A stretch of DNA of 64,000 nucleotides, taken from assembly GCF_963576675.1 (NCBI RefSeq), contig NC_088916.1, positions 20,064,501 through 20,128,500 on the forward strand. Reading direction: 5' to 3'. Of this stretch, positions 22,579-35,062 are shown in pieces. The notes below the pieces were generated by a model. It was not told the origin of the DNA. It searched no databases and was given only the letters and a program-made list of their open reading frames with translations. This DNA comes from Euphorbia lathyris. Its lineage: Eukaryota; Streptophyta; Magnoliopsida; Malpighiales; Euphorbiaceae. The stretch's first letter is position 1. Each line of letters opens with the position of its first letter. Position numbers and translations under genes: made by a program.

Positions 22579-22851
22579 TGAGCAAACTCAAGCTCGGGGT
22601 CCTTTCGGTAACACCTGAATTATCGAAAATTACTTTTCATGAATATGGGGTAATACTTAAATTAGATTATGATAATTGGATGAGCAAACTCATATTGTCA
22701 TAAACTAATGGGCAAGATGGTTGGGATTAATGTGAATAGCATATTAGTTACTAATGTGGTTAGTAACCCAATAACCTAGGAATCACATTAAAGATGTGAT
22801 TGATTATATGAATCTACCTAACGAATGAGACTAGCTTGTTGAGCAAACTCA
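22579..22851 (+). repeat. Three copies of TGAGCAAACTCA in the Copia-2 leader
   Basis: The same 12-mer occurs at 22579-22590, 22681-22692 and 22840-22851. Each is a mini-hairpin (TGAG, loop CAAA, CTCA). The surrounding leader (21246-23064) has no convincing ORF. Confidence 0.75.
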
Positions 22852-23064
22852 ATGCGAAATCTCAGGAGTTAGGATCCTAGCTCACTAAAGGATTTGTGAA
22901 ATTCTTTGAATTAATATGGAGGGCTATTAATTTGGTAAAATAGTGGGAGCAATCTAAAATAAACTAAAAGGCCTATAATTTTAGATTGATATACTTTAAG
23001 CAAATGAATGACATACGTTTACTCTTTCTCACTCTCAGGTTTAATTAAACGCACTCTTAAAATC

Positions 23065-26000
23065 ATGACTAAAACCAATCTGCAAAACATTCTTACCGAT
23101 AACAAATTGAATGGTTCAAACTTCACCGACTGGTTTCGTAACCTCAAAATTGTTTTGAAGTTCGATAAGATAGGGTATGTACTTGATACAACGATACCCC
23201 CTATCCCTGCTGATGATGCTTCCATTGAGGAAATTGATGCTTACCAGAAGCACAAGGCTGATGATGATCATGCCGGATGCATCATACTTGCATCGATGAC
23301 ACCGGAATTACAAAGGCAACATGAGGAAATGGATGCCTATTCCATCATCATGCACCTTAAAGAGCTGTTTGGGAAACAGACTAGGTGCGAACGCTACGAG
23401 ATATCCAAGTTGCTATATCGTTGCAGGATGCAAGAGGGCACATCTGTCATGACACGTTGTGTCAAGATGATTGGCTACATTACCAAACTTTCTAGTATTG
23501 GATTTGCGATGGATAACGAATTAAGCATAGACTTAATTCTTCAATCCCTCCCAGAGAGTTATTCACAGTTCATTATGAACTATCAGATGAATGACTTACA
23601 AACCTTTCTTGAAGAGCTTGCAAATATGCTCAAGTCAGTTGAGCCCAATATGAAGAAAGACAAAGCCATACCGGCTCTTGTCATTGAGGGATCAAAGAAA
23701 AGGAAAGGGAATTATCCCAATCCTAAATATCCCAAGAAAGGTAAGAAAGTCGTGCCCTACAAAGCTAAGGGAAAGGAAGTGAAGAAGCCCAAAGGAGAGT
23801 GCCACTTCTGTGGTAAAGACGGGCATTGGAAGAGGAACTGCAAGGAGTACCTAGCCTCCCTCGAGAAGGGAAGTGGCGGTGCTTCAACATCTGGTATGTT
23901 TTATATTGAAATAAATACAGTTTCACAGTCTGAATCATGGGTACTTGATACCGGATGTGGATCTCATATTTGTACAAATATACAGGAGCTAAAACAGACT
24001 AAGGAACTAAAGAACGAAAGCATAAACTTGCGAGTAGGAAATGGAGCAAGAGTTGCCGCCCTCGCAATTGGAGATTATGTTTTAAATTTGCCCTCTGGGC
24101 TTGTAATAGAATTAAGGAACTGTTTGTACGTTCCGCAAATGTCTCGAAACATTATTTCTATTAGCCGTCTTGTTGACAACGGTTTTCATATTTTAATAAA
24201 AGACAAGAGTTGCAATTTTTATAAAGATTCGATCTTTTATTTTTCAGGAATATCACAAAATGGGATTTATGTGTTAGATGTCAAAATTCCTGTTTTTGCA
24301 ATTGATACCAAAAGACATAAGCTAGATAATTCAACTTACTTGTGGCATTGTCGTTTAGGCCATATAAACAAGAGACGCATGCTAAAGCTACATTCAGATG
24401 GGCTTATAGATCCAATCGATCTCGAATCATTGGAAACATGCGAATCATGTTTAAAAGGTAGAATGACAAAGACACCCTTTAGTAATAAAGGTGAGCGTGT
24501 ATCAGACACTCTAGGACTCATTCATTCAGATGTATGTGGTCCTATGTCAGTCCAAGCAAGAGGAGGATTCAGATTCTTCATAAGCTTCATAGATGACCAT
24601 ACCCGATATGGTTACATCTACTTGATGAAGCACAAATCAGAAGCTTTTGAGAAATTCAAATGCTTCAAGAATGAAGTAGAAAATCAATTAGGAAAGAAAA
24701 TAAAGACGCTTCGATCTGATCGAGGTGGTGAATATCTTTCAGATGATTTTCTGAATTATCTAACTGAATGTGGGATATGCTCACAATGGACACCTCCCTA
24801 TACACCACAACACAATGGTGTATCCGAGAGGAAAACCCGTACCCTACTAGATATGGTACGATCCATGATGAGCATGGCCTTACTTCCAAAGACGTTCTGG
24901 CGCTATGCCTTAGAAACTGCCCTCTTCACCCTAAATCGAGTACCAACTAAATCTGCTAGTTCCACACCATATAAATTGTTCGTTGGTAGGAAACCCATGT
25001 TCTCATTCATGAGAGTATGGGGTTGTTCAGCATTTGTCAAGCGCATTGCGTCCGATAAACTAGATTCGAAATCTGATAAATGTTTCTTCATTGGATACCC
25101 TAAGGAAACTGTGGGATATTACTTCTATCATCCAGATGATCAGAAAGTGATAGTATCCAAACATGCAACCTTCTTAGAGAAAGAGTTTCTCGAAGAAACA
25201 CAAAAGGGAAGCATGATTGAACTTGACGAAGTTCAAGAAGAAGAAACACCCACTGAAACAACAGAGGCGGTTGAGGTACCCGAAGGAGTCCCATTAGATG
25301 AGACTCCAGTGCCACCTATTCGTAGATCACAAAGAGTTCATGAACTCCCAGTTAGATATGGTTTTCTAGTGGGAGATGATAATGAGGTTCCCGTGTTAGA
25401 TGACGAACCCAAAAACTACGAAGAGGCTCTTACTAGTCCAAATTCTAAAGCATGGCTTGAGGCCATGGATTCTGAAATGGATTCCATGTATACTAACCAA
25501 GTGTGGACTTTGGTTGATCCACCCGAAGGGATAATACCCATTGGGTGCAGGTGGATCTTCAAAAAGAAGACAGACATGGATGGAAAGGTTAGCACCTACA
25601 AAGCTAGGTTAGTAGCGAAAGGATATCGTCAGAAGCAATGAATTGATTATGACGAAACTTTCTCTCCTGTGGCTATATCCAAATCAATCAGAATCATGCT
25701 TGCAATTGCCGCTCACTTCGATTATGAGATTTGGCAAATGGATCTGAAAACATCTTTCCTAAACGGAAACCTGCTTGAGGATGTATATATGATGCAGCCT
25801 GAAGGTTTCATATCGAAGGATGCAAATAAAGTTTGCAAACTTCAGAGATCCATTTATGGACTCAAGCAAGCATCAAAAAGCTGGAATAAGCGTTTTGACG
25901 AAACCATAAAACAATTTGGTTTCGAACAAAATTGCGAAAAAGCTTGCATTTACAAGAAAGCAAGTGGGAGCTCTATAGCATTTCTCATACTATATGTGGA

Positions 26001-26979
26001 CGATATATTATTAATGGGAAATGACATTGCTCTACTACAGTCGGTGAAAGTATGGTTATCTGGTAACTTCTCAATGAAAGACCTTGGTGAAGCAGCTTAT
26101 ATACTTGGTATAAAGATCTACAGAGATAGATCGAGAAGACTGCTTGGTCTTTCACAGGCTACATACATTGAAAAGGTGCTAAATCGGTTTAGCATGCTTG
26201 AATCGAAACGAGGTAACTTACCCATGCTACATGGAGTAAAGTTAAACAATCATCAATGTCCTAAAACCGATGATGACAAAAGATGCATGGTTGTAGTCCC
26301 GTACGCCAGCGCAATCGGTTCGATTATGTATGCCATGCTATGCACTAGACCTGACGTAGCGTTCGCGTTATCTGTAACGAGTCGTTACCAAGGAAATCCG
26401 GGAGACGAGCATTGGATTGCCGTCAAGAACATTCTTAAGTACTTAAGAAGAACTAAAGATATGTTCCTAGTGTACGGAGAAGGTGATCTGAAAATAGAAG
26501 GATTTTCAGACGCAAGTCATCTCACAGATGAGAATGATTTTAAATCCCAATCAGGATACCTGTTTATCTTGAATGGGGGCGCGGTCAGTTGGAAGAGTTC
26601 CAAGCAGGGAAGTGTAGCTTTCTTTACGACCGAGTCAGAGTATATCGCAGCTGCGGAAGCAGCAAAGGAAGCGGTTTGGATAAGAAAGTTCATTACAGAA
26701 CTTGGTGTGGTGCCTGACATTGTAAATCCCATTACACTGTATTGTGATAACAATGGAGCCATTGCGCAAGCAAAGGAACCATGGTCTCATAATGCGTCCA
26801 AGCATTACCTTAAGCGATACCACATCATAAGAGAGATTGTGGCTAGAGGAGATGTGAGAAAAGAAAGAGTACCTATAGAGGACAACGTTGCAGATCCGTT
26901 GACAAAGCCCTTAACCCAGAAAGTACATGATCGTCATTTAACTTCTACTGGGATAAGTTTTAGAAACAATTGGCTTTAG
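23065..26979 (+). pseudogene. Copia-2 gag-pol polyprotein, one stop
   Basis: One frame from ATG 23065 (preferred over the ATG at 23008 because gag proteins of this type start MTKTNLQ-like) to 26979. Order: gag domain, zinc knuckle CHFCGKDGHWKRNC, protease with DTGCGSH, GAG-pre-integrase zinc region (LWHCRLGH), integrase core with FIDDHTRYG and SDRGGEY, reverse transcriptase with YVDD, and RNase H with FSDAS, ESEY and LYCDN. A single TGA at 25639-25641 interrupts the start of reverse transcriptase, where Gly is usual. It makes proteins from every domain up to integrase; RT and RNase H would need read-through. It could serve other copies in trans only in part. Confidence 0.95.
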
Positions 26980-26981
26980 TC

Positions 26982-26993
26982 CAAGTGGGAGTA
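26982..26993 (+). other. Copia-2 polypurine tract
   Basis: aagtgggagta lies directly before the 3' LTR, the usual plus-strand priming site of copia elements. Confidence 0.75.
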
Positions 26994-28857
26994 TGTTGGG
27001 GTTTAGTTTCCTATAGACAATTGTTCTAGGATACAAACTTAATGTAAATGAATTGTTCTTTATATCATTTGTTTTAATGAGATATACGTTTTATAACTAT
27101 ATAAAGGCAATCCTTTTTAAGCACTAAATAAAGTCTAATAAAAGGAAATCTGTAAGTTTATTTAAAGTGATTATAAAGTGTTCATACAAGCATGAAGTGA
27201 GACAAAACTTTATAATAAACTAATAAACTTAAAACCACCCCAAGTCAAGTGATATGTTTAGGATTGATATATCACTGTTGAGACTTGTATGTAACAATGT
27301 CTTCTGTCCGACAGAAAGCTGATCTCACAAGCTTCATATATGCAGATATCTGGACAGTTACATAGATCCGATGAAAAGTTGTTCATTAGGATTGGGGATC
27401 TGATTTGAGATAACAGGATGGGTAGATTCATCCTTATCACCTATTCATCTCATTGGTATTAATATGTATAACTAATCCTCAGACTCAAAGGAATATTAAT
27501 TGGTATTCTGGATTACGGAATGTGACGCTTTGACTCTGGTGTAACACGATCCTTAACAGAGATGACTCTGGGGTGTGAACAGTAGACGTTGGGTATCACA
27601 TGAAGTGATTGCGGGATCGTTATATATTGGATTGAGCATTTATCACTCCCGATAAATGGGAGATACATCCATGGATCGCTTGTGAAAGACTCGACTCTAA
27701 ATCCTTGCAAGGTGATAGCTTAAGACTTGAAATACAGATTTCACGTAACCTATCTATTTGAGTTGACTCGGCCTGTACAAGTAAAACGAACGTCTCGCTA
27801 TATGTGACTTGACATCACCCATAGTCATAAGATTCAGTTCAGGGATGTAGTTGATAAAGGATCGAATTATACTGTAACTAATACGGAAAGGTTAACGACA
27901 GAATCAACCTGTCTTCTTATAGCTCTGGGGGAATGATTACAGACTTGCTAATCACATACTCTGTACATCATTCCTTTATGCAAAGATTAAATATAATTCT
28001 TTGAAAATTAATTTAATAACGTTGCATACGGCTAGAAGCAATAAGAACCTAATGGGCCACACATAAGACTTGGAACCTAAAAGAGAGATAGATGTTAATT
28101 AATTGATGGAAGCCCAATTGAGCCCAATAAGGCCCATGGACCAAGGGGGGTCGAAATTCATGTGATTAAATACATGAATGATTAATTTGATTTTGTTATT
28201 CCTAATTAGATTAGGATTATGAATTAAATTAATTAAGAGATAAATAAGTTAGGAGTTTTAATTAGATTAAAATACTCCTATTATTATCCAATAAGGTTAT
28301 TATTATTATCCTTAATATATTAGATATATAATGAGATAATAATTAGGAATTCTATTCCGAATTGAATTCCTATTCAGTAACCTAATTCTATCTAACTAGG
28401 GATTAGATACAAGAGATTATAAATACACCTCCCTCTTGAGATTTTCGAAATCTAATAAGCCATTCCCCTAATTGAGATTTTCGAAATCTACCTAGTGCAA
28501 GAGAGAGAGAAAATTCGACACCCCTAGTTCGAGGACGAGATTTCTCTACGGCTTCCTTTGATCAATTGATTTCATCTATTTCTTTTATCCTTGATCTTGT
28601 GTTGATTAGTTAGAGGCAATCTACTTTGGTTGCTATTCAACGGTTGATTCTAAATTAATCTTTCCATGTTTGATTCCGTGTTTGGGAACTCGGAGAAGAG
28701 TTGTGGGCACTTCATTAACAATGATAGATTGATCATCAAAAGGTAATTCTTCTTATCCCTCTTTATATGAAATAACGGTTAACGGATCTTGTGGTTAAAT
28801 GGAAATAGGTTAAAAAAATTATATTTCCGCTGCTATACCTTAGCCTAATTTCCAATA
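26994..28857 (+). repeat. Copia-2 3' LTR
   Basis: Matches the 5' LTR with few scattered differences. TATAAAT is at 28418-28424. It ends in CAATA instead of CAACA, a point change in the terminal dinucleotide that integrase needs. Confidence 0.93.
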
Positions 28858-28862
28858 GATAT

Positions 28863-31800
28863 CAGCAAGCTGCTCATCCATTGGGACATAGGTCAGCTTG
28901 ATCTCTCCCTTTAGTACATGATCTCTGATGAAGTGATGTCTTATACTGACATGCTTCATCCTGCTGTGCTGGATTGGGTTCTTTGATAGGTCAATGGCAC
29001 TCTTGTTGTCACATTTGACTTCAATTGTCTTAGTCTGAACGCCATAATCTTCTAGCCGTTGCTTAATCTAGAGGACTTGAGCAACACAGCTTCCAGTAGC
29101 AATGTACTCAGCTTCAGTGGTTGACAGGGCTACTGACGCCTACTTCTTACTGAACCAGGACACAAGACAGCTTCCAAGGAAGTGACATCCTTCTAAGGTG
29201 CTTTTTCGTTCAAGTTTGTCTCGTCCGTAGTCAGCGTCAGTGTATCCAATGAGTGTGAAATCATGAGTATTGGGATACCATAAACCTGCATTCACTGAGC
29301 CTTGCAAATATCTAAGGATTCTTTTTACAGCTATGTAATGAAATTCCTTAGGGTTAGATTGATATCTAGCACAGTAACATACTGATAACTGAATGTCTGG
29401 CCTACTAGCAGTCAAGTAGAGTAGAGAGCCAATCATACCTCGATACAATTTGCTGTCTACTGACTTACCATTTTTGTCAGCGTAGAGGACAGTGTCAGTG
29501 CCCATAGGGGTAGATATTGACTTGCAATTCTCAAGTTCATACTTCTTCAATATCTCCTTAGCATACTTAGTTTGACTGATGAAGATGCCATTTTTCCCTT
29601 GTTTGATTTGAAGTCTAAGGAAGAAGTTGAGTTCTCCCATCATTGACATTTCAAACTCAGTCTGCATCTGCTTGCTAAATTCCTTGCACATGGACTCATT
29701 AGTGGCACCAAAAATAATGTCATCAACATATATCTGAGCCAGTAGGATATCTTTACCCTTCCTCTTAATGAATAAGGTTGTATCAGCTTTACCTCTGACA
29801 TAATTTCTAGTCAGCAGGAAACTGGTCAGCCTCTCATACCAAGCACGTGGTGCTTGCTTGAGACCATACAGAGCCTTTTTGAGCTTATAAACGTGGTTTG
29901 GGAACTTGGGATCCTCAAACCCTAGAGGCTGATTAACATAGACTTCCTCATTTATAACTCCATTAAGGAATGCACTTTTAACATCCATTTGAAATAATTT
30001 AAAGTTCATATAACTTGCATATGCACATAAGATTCTTATAGCCTCTACTCTTGCCACTGGGGCAAAGGTCTCACCGTAGTCAATACCTTCTTGCTGACTG
30101 TAGCCCTGAGCTACAAGTCTTGCTTTGTTCCTGATCACGTTCCCTTGTTCATCTAGCTTGTTGCGGAAGACCCATCTTGTTCCTATGGTCTTCTGGCTTC
30201 TTGGATTTGGCACTAAGTCCCATACTTCATTTCTTCTGAACTGATCAAGTTCTTCTTGCATTTCACTCATCCAGAACTCATCATGCTCAGCTTTAGAGAA
30301 GTTCTTTGGTTCCTGAACTGAGATGAATGCTACGTTGCTGAGGTATCTCTTGAGTTGATTTCTTGTCATCAGGGTGTTTTCAGCAGCATCAAGAATAGCA
30401 CTCTCTAAGTGTCCTCTTGGAATTCTGATCTCTTTTGGTAGAGTGATGTCTTGAGCTGGTTGTGTTTCAACAATCTCTGCAGGCATAGATTGGTCAGTGA
30501 AAACAATTTGAGTTTCGCTTTTACCTTTGCTCAGCCCTTGAGGTAGTGACTCAGCGGCTGTTTCTTGGTCAGCGCGTGCTGAGTATGGATCATCCTCAAT
30601 CAGCTGCTTGTCTTTTTCTGCAGGGTTAGTTTCATCAAACTCAACGTGTACTGACTCTTCTAAGACCTAAGTTCGTTTATTGAAAACTCTGTATGCTTTG
30701 CTGTTTGTTGAGTAGCCTAAAAAGATAGCTTCATCAGCTTTTGAATCAAACTTAGCAAGGCTGTCTTTAGTATTTAGAATAAAACATTTACAGCCGAAGG
30801 CACGAAAGTATCCAATGTTGGGCTTTCATCCTTTCCAAAGTTCGTAGGGAGTCTTTTTCAATATGGGTCTGACTAGAGCCCTATTAAGTATGTAGTATGC
30901 TGTGTTGATAGCTTCTCCCCAAAAGTACTTTGGAAGCCTATGCTCACTCAGCATTGTCCTAGCTATTTCAACCAAGGTTTTGTTTTTCCTTTCAACAACC
31001 CCATTCTGTTGAGGCATTCTAGGAGCAGAGAAATTATGGTCAATGCTGTTGGCTTCACAGAATTCAACAAACTGTTGGTTTTTGAATTCTCCACCATTAT
31101 CACTTCAGATGTGAGCTAACTTTAGGTCTTTATCATTTTCAAGTTTTCTTACTAATGTTGAAAATGTCTCAAAGGTTTCATCCTTGCTACTCAGCAAGAT
31201 GACCCAAGTGTACCGAGAAAAGTCATCTACAATGACCAAGGAAAATCTCCTACCACCCAAGCTCAGTGGTTGGACTGGTCCGAAGAGATCCAAGTGTAGC
31301 AACTCAAGTGGACGCTTGGTTGAGACAATGTTTTTACTATGAAAAGATGTTTTAGTTTGTTTTCTAGCCTGACAAGCATAGCATAATTGATCCTTTTCGA
31401 ACTTAAGTTCTGGCAGTCCCTCAACTAATTGCTTTCTTGCTAATTTGGCCAGGAGATCCATGCTTACATGACCAAGTCTCTTGTGCCATAGCCAGGAATT
31501 TTCTTCCTTTGACACTAAGCATACATTTTTTGAAAATTTCTTTTCCAAATTCATCATAAAGACATTATCAATACGAGGGGTAGTTAAAATCAATTCATTT
31601 GTTTTTCCCTCGAGTATTTTACATCCAGTGTTATCAAATATAACTTTTCTCCCATTATCACATAGCTGAGCTACGCTGAGTAAGTTATATTTAAGTCCAC
31701 TGGCTAGGGAAACTGACTCAATAGTAGGATTACCACCAACGATTCCTGACCCTACTATCTTACCCTTTTTGTTGTCTCCGAAACTTATGCTTCCACCTCG

Positions 31801-32083
31801 TTTATGCACAAGTGTGATGAACTGAGTTTCATCACCAGTCATATGCCTCGAGCATGCGCTGTCAATGTACCACATTTTTTACTTCTCAGCACACCTCAGG
31901 CTTACTTGCAATATAGCTAGTTATCTTTAGGTACCCAAGTCTTTTTGGGTCCTTGTTTGTTAGGCTCAGCAGGTAAAGCATCATATTTAATCTTATGACG
32001 ACACACTTGGACAGTGTGTCCATTTTCCCACAGAAGTCACAACTGACCTTTCGTTTGGGATATCTCACTGACTGGTCAGCACC
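28863..32083 (-). pseudogene. Sirevirus-1 pol (protease, integrase, RT, RNase H)
   Basis: Decayed pol read downward. Protease motif DSACSRHM at about 31860 (Gly of the usual DSG is Ala), GAG-pre-integrase LWHKRLGH, integrase core (LDLFGPVQPL, SDNGGEF, QNGVVERKN), reverse transcriptase ([21 protein letters not shown]) and RNase H (TDADYGRDK). In-frame stops: 31105-31107, 30826-30828, 30667-30669, 29140-29142 and 29068-29070. A one-base deletion near 32020-32024 separates the gag frame from the pol frame inside a zinc-knuckle-like motif. RNase H is cut at 28863 by Copia-2 and ends at 19320. Most stops can be explained by C-to-T changes. Confidence 0.92.
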
Positions 32084-33658
32084 CTAGTGTTGAGCATACC
32101 AGCACACCTTCGTGGTGTGTCCCTTCTTCCCACAGAAGTCACACTGGACATTCCGCTGAGGATTCCATCTCTGCTGACTAGTACTTAAGTACTGAGTGTT
32201 CAGAGGAATATTTCTTTTATTCGGAACCTTGAATTGATTCTGAATAGATGTGACATCCTTTCTCAGTTTCTTAGAATCTGATTGGACCTCAGAGACAAAC
32301 TTGTGCATAGTTTCTACGTTGCTATGCAAAGTTGAGTTGTCTTGGAGAAGATATCGAAGGTCACTCAGTTTGACCTCTTCAATCTCATCACATCGCCTGC
32401 TGAGTGCTCTAACCTTCTTGTTACACTTTTTGATAAGTGTGTAGAGGTCACTCAGGGCATTTATCATTTCATTTCTAAGCAGGGGTAGTGATATTTCATC
32501 AGTTGGGTGTGTCTTATCGTCAGATGCAACGGAGGGGTCAGCATGCTCAGAAACACAAGGCTCAACAAACTCATCTGCCATGAAGCAGATCTTTACTGAC
32601 TCAGTGGCATCAGCTCCTGATGATGATGACTCATCACTATCACTCCAGGTTGCCACCATTGCCTTCTTGTTGTTCTTCTTTTCCTTACTCAAGGTATGAC
32701 AACTTGATTTGATATAGCCAGTTTGATGACATTCAAAGCATGTGATTGGCTTTGAGCTGTCCTTCTTGTACTTGTTGTCGTTGGACTCAACTTTGTACTT
32801 GTCAAACTTCTTGTAAGGCTTCTTTGAATACTTATCATTCTTTCTGAACAACCTTTTCATTTTTCTAGTGAACATGGCCATCTCTTCATCGTCTGTTGAG
32901 CTCCCGTCAGTGGAATCAGCTTTTATGACAAGAGACTTTTGCTTCTTATCCTCAGACTTCTCCTTCACCTCAAAGTTCTTCATTGAGATCTCATGGGTCA
33001 GAAGAGATCCAATGTGTTCATCATACTTGTAGGTGGTCAAGTCTTGAGCTTCCTCAACAGCAGTTTTCTTGGCTTGCCAGCTTTTGGGAAGGCTCCTCAG
33101 TATCTTCTTGACTTGCTCTTCCTCGGTAAAGATCTTGCCAAGTCTTTTGAGCTCGTTGATTATGTTTGTGAATCTTGATTTCATTTCAGAGATTCCTTCA
33201 TCATCATTCATTTCAAACAGCTCGTACAACCTCATGTGCTGGTTCACCTTGGACTCCTTCACTTTGTTGGTTCCTTCATAGGTGACCTCCAGTTTCTTCC
33301 AGATTTCCTGCGCTGACTCACAACCTGAAATCTTGTTGTACTCTGCAACATCTAACGCACAGTGAAGCATGTTTATAGCCGAAGCATGATTTTGTAGCTT
33401 CTTGAGGTCATCTTCTGCCCACTTAGTCTCAGTTTTAACAACCGTTTGGTCGTCAACAGTTTCAACAGGAACAAATAGGCCTTGGACTATAGAAAGCCAT
33501 GCACTCATATTTGTTGCCTGAATGAAATTTTTCATTTTGTTCTTCCAAAAGGTGTAGTTAGACCCGAAGAACAGAAGAGGCCGAGTAATGGACAGTCCCT
33601 CAGGAAGAATCTGAGTTGTCTGATTTCCTGGGAGGAAACGAGTGCTATTCTCAGCCAT
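32084..33658 (-). pseudogene. Sirevirus-1 gag
   Basis: 524 codons from ATG 33658 to a TAG at 32084-32086. The N-terminal gag/UBN2-type domain (FWKNKMKNFIQ, YELFEMNDDEG, ILRSLPKSW) is followed by a Lys-rich region, a zinc knuckle CFECHQTGYIKSSC, a coiled-coil-like hydrophilic stretch and a second knuckle CDFCGKKGHTTKVC. A third, damaged knuckle lies just beyond the stop (about 32020-32040). A gag of this size with several knuckles is typical of sireviruses. The capsid-forming part appears whole. Confidence 0.9.
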
Positions 33659-33708
33659 TGTGGGGATCAGCTCAAGATAGTTATATCTTGCTCAGTGAGC
33701 TTTTAACT

Positions 33709-33720
33709 GCTCTGATACCA
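33709..33720 (-). other. Sirevirus-1 primer binding site
   Basis: On the minus strand TGGTATCAGAGC lies two bases behind the 5' LTR. It is complementary to initiator-Met tRNA. Confidence 0.92.
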
Positions 33721-33722
33721 CT

Positions 33723-35057
33723 TGTTGGTCTCGTATAACGTGACAAGGTTAGTACCAAGGGGGGGATAGGAACTATTTAAAATTTTGTCCGTTAAGGCTG
33801 ACTTCTTTTCTTTAAGAAAATGTTTACACAACGGCGCTAAGTAGTTTTAAGACATAAGCTTAGTCAACTGGTGACTAAGTTTGTTTCTTTCCTTGAGTCA
33901 AGAGATAGCGCTTAGGTCTATTCCTGAACTCAGCTTCTTAGTGCACTTAACTCAGCGTGAGTTCGTTACTTAGTTAGTTTTATAGCAAGCAATATATAAA
34001 TGAGTTTAAAGGTTAGAAATATGTTACTCAGCAGACATATCCTGGTTCGTCCTCTCCGCCTACGTCCAGTCCCCGGAACTCGTTCTAGCTTTTTGAATCC
34101 TCTAGTGAGCTCTTTAAAGGTAGAGCACGAAACCCTTTACAACAGAAGCTGAGTATACAAGAGTACCTTCCTCTATTCCTCTACTCACTCCTATAACTAC
34201 CGTTGAGTGCTATAACTGATTACTCAGCTTGTCCTTTTTATTCTTCTAGAAATGATAAGTGTTTGTCCTAAACAACAATTGCTAAGACACTTTAGATGAA
34301 TGAAATCACTCTAGACTTTTACATAAAGATTGGAATTGGTGTAAGGTTTGCTTTGCTTTTCTCACAGAACTTCAAGTATGAATTTGGTCAGCGTTTCGAC
34401 TTGATTGAAGATCTACATCGAATGAAGCAATTGAGAGGCCTATTTATAGTGACACTTGAGGCAACGGTGATTTCGAATTTCTAAATAACCGTTGGAGTCA
34501 AACGGCTTCATGTCGCTTTCACTCAGTACGTGCTCAGCGTCCTCGGCCAATCATATTCGTGTATCTTCTGTCTTCGCCAGTACTCAGCAGCTTTTCGTCA
34601 GATGAAACAGAATGTTTCCATATTTATGGCAAAGTCTTCCAGACAGCTTCCTGCGCCTTCTGAGCTTTACCCAAAGTAGAAATACTTTGTCTCCAAGTTC
34701 ATTCTGTTCTACCGCTGACCTGACAACCTTGTCGCTCAACTCAGCAGCTTCGTCTTGAAGCAATTTGGTCGAAGGCTTCTCGATCCTTCTTGTTGTTGGG
34801 CTAACGCCTTACTCAGTACGACGGCGTTTTTTAGTCTTCTTGGGCCGTGAGGCTTTGATCTATTGATTTGGGCTTGACTTCCTCTTTTGGGCCTTTGGGC
34901 CATTTATCTTAATGTCTTATAAATCAATTAACTCAACATTGAACAAACACATTAGTATGAATAAATCAAAGCATTTAAATTTAATGTGTTGGAATATTTT
35001 TATCATTCACATAAATAATTTTGTCAAATCAAAATCATGTGGAAATGTGTTTCAACA
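33723..35057 (-). repeat. Sirevirus-1 5' LTR
   Basis: 1335 bp with TG...CA ends. The minus-strand TATA box TATAAATAGG is at 34448-34439. It keeps the uninterrupted hAT target site near 33730. The 5-bp target duplication GTCAT follows at 35058-35062. Confidence 0.93.
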
Positions 35058-35062
35058 GTCAT

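Larger units (their letters stand above)
19400..28857 (+). mobile_element. Copia-2: nearly intact Ty1/copia retrotransposon
   Basis: 9.46-kb element inserted in the pol gene of Sirevirus-1, in opposite orientation. LTRs are 19400-21243 (1844 bp) and 26994-28857 (1864 bp). They are highly similar; the length difference is mainly an extra run of about 20 bp near 28290. The right LTR ends in TA instead of CA. The target duplication GATAT is perfect. The element has a primer site, a long structured leader, one gag-pol ORF broken by a single stop, and a polypurine tract. Similar LTRs and little decay make it the youngest large insertion in this nest. Confidence 0.95.
10144..35057 (-). mobile_element. 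Sirevirus-1: Ty1/copia retrotransposon with extra ORF
   Basis: Full-length copia element on the minus strand, interrupted by two later insertions. The 5' LTR is 33723-35057 (1335 bp). The 3' LTR is 10144-15294, which is 1338 bp once the hAT element and its 8-bp duplication are subtracted. LTR ends read TG...CA. The target duplication is GTCGT (10139-10143) and GTCAT (35058-35062), one base decayed. Primer site, gag, pol, an extra ORF after pol and a polypurine tract follow in normal order from right to left. A large gag with several zinc-knuckle-like motifs, the initiator-Met primer site and a long ORF in the env-like position together suggest the Sirevirus/SIRE (Maximus) lineage. Gag, pol and the extra ORF all carry stops. 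Confidence 0.9.
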
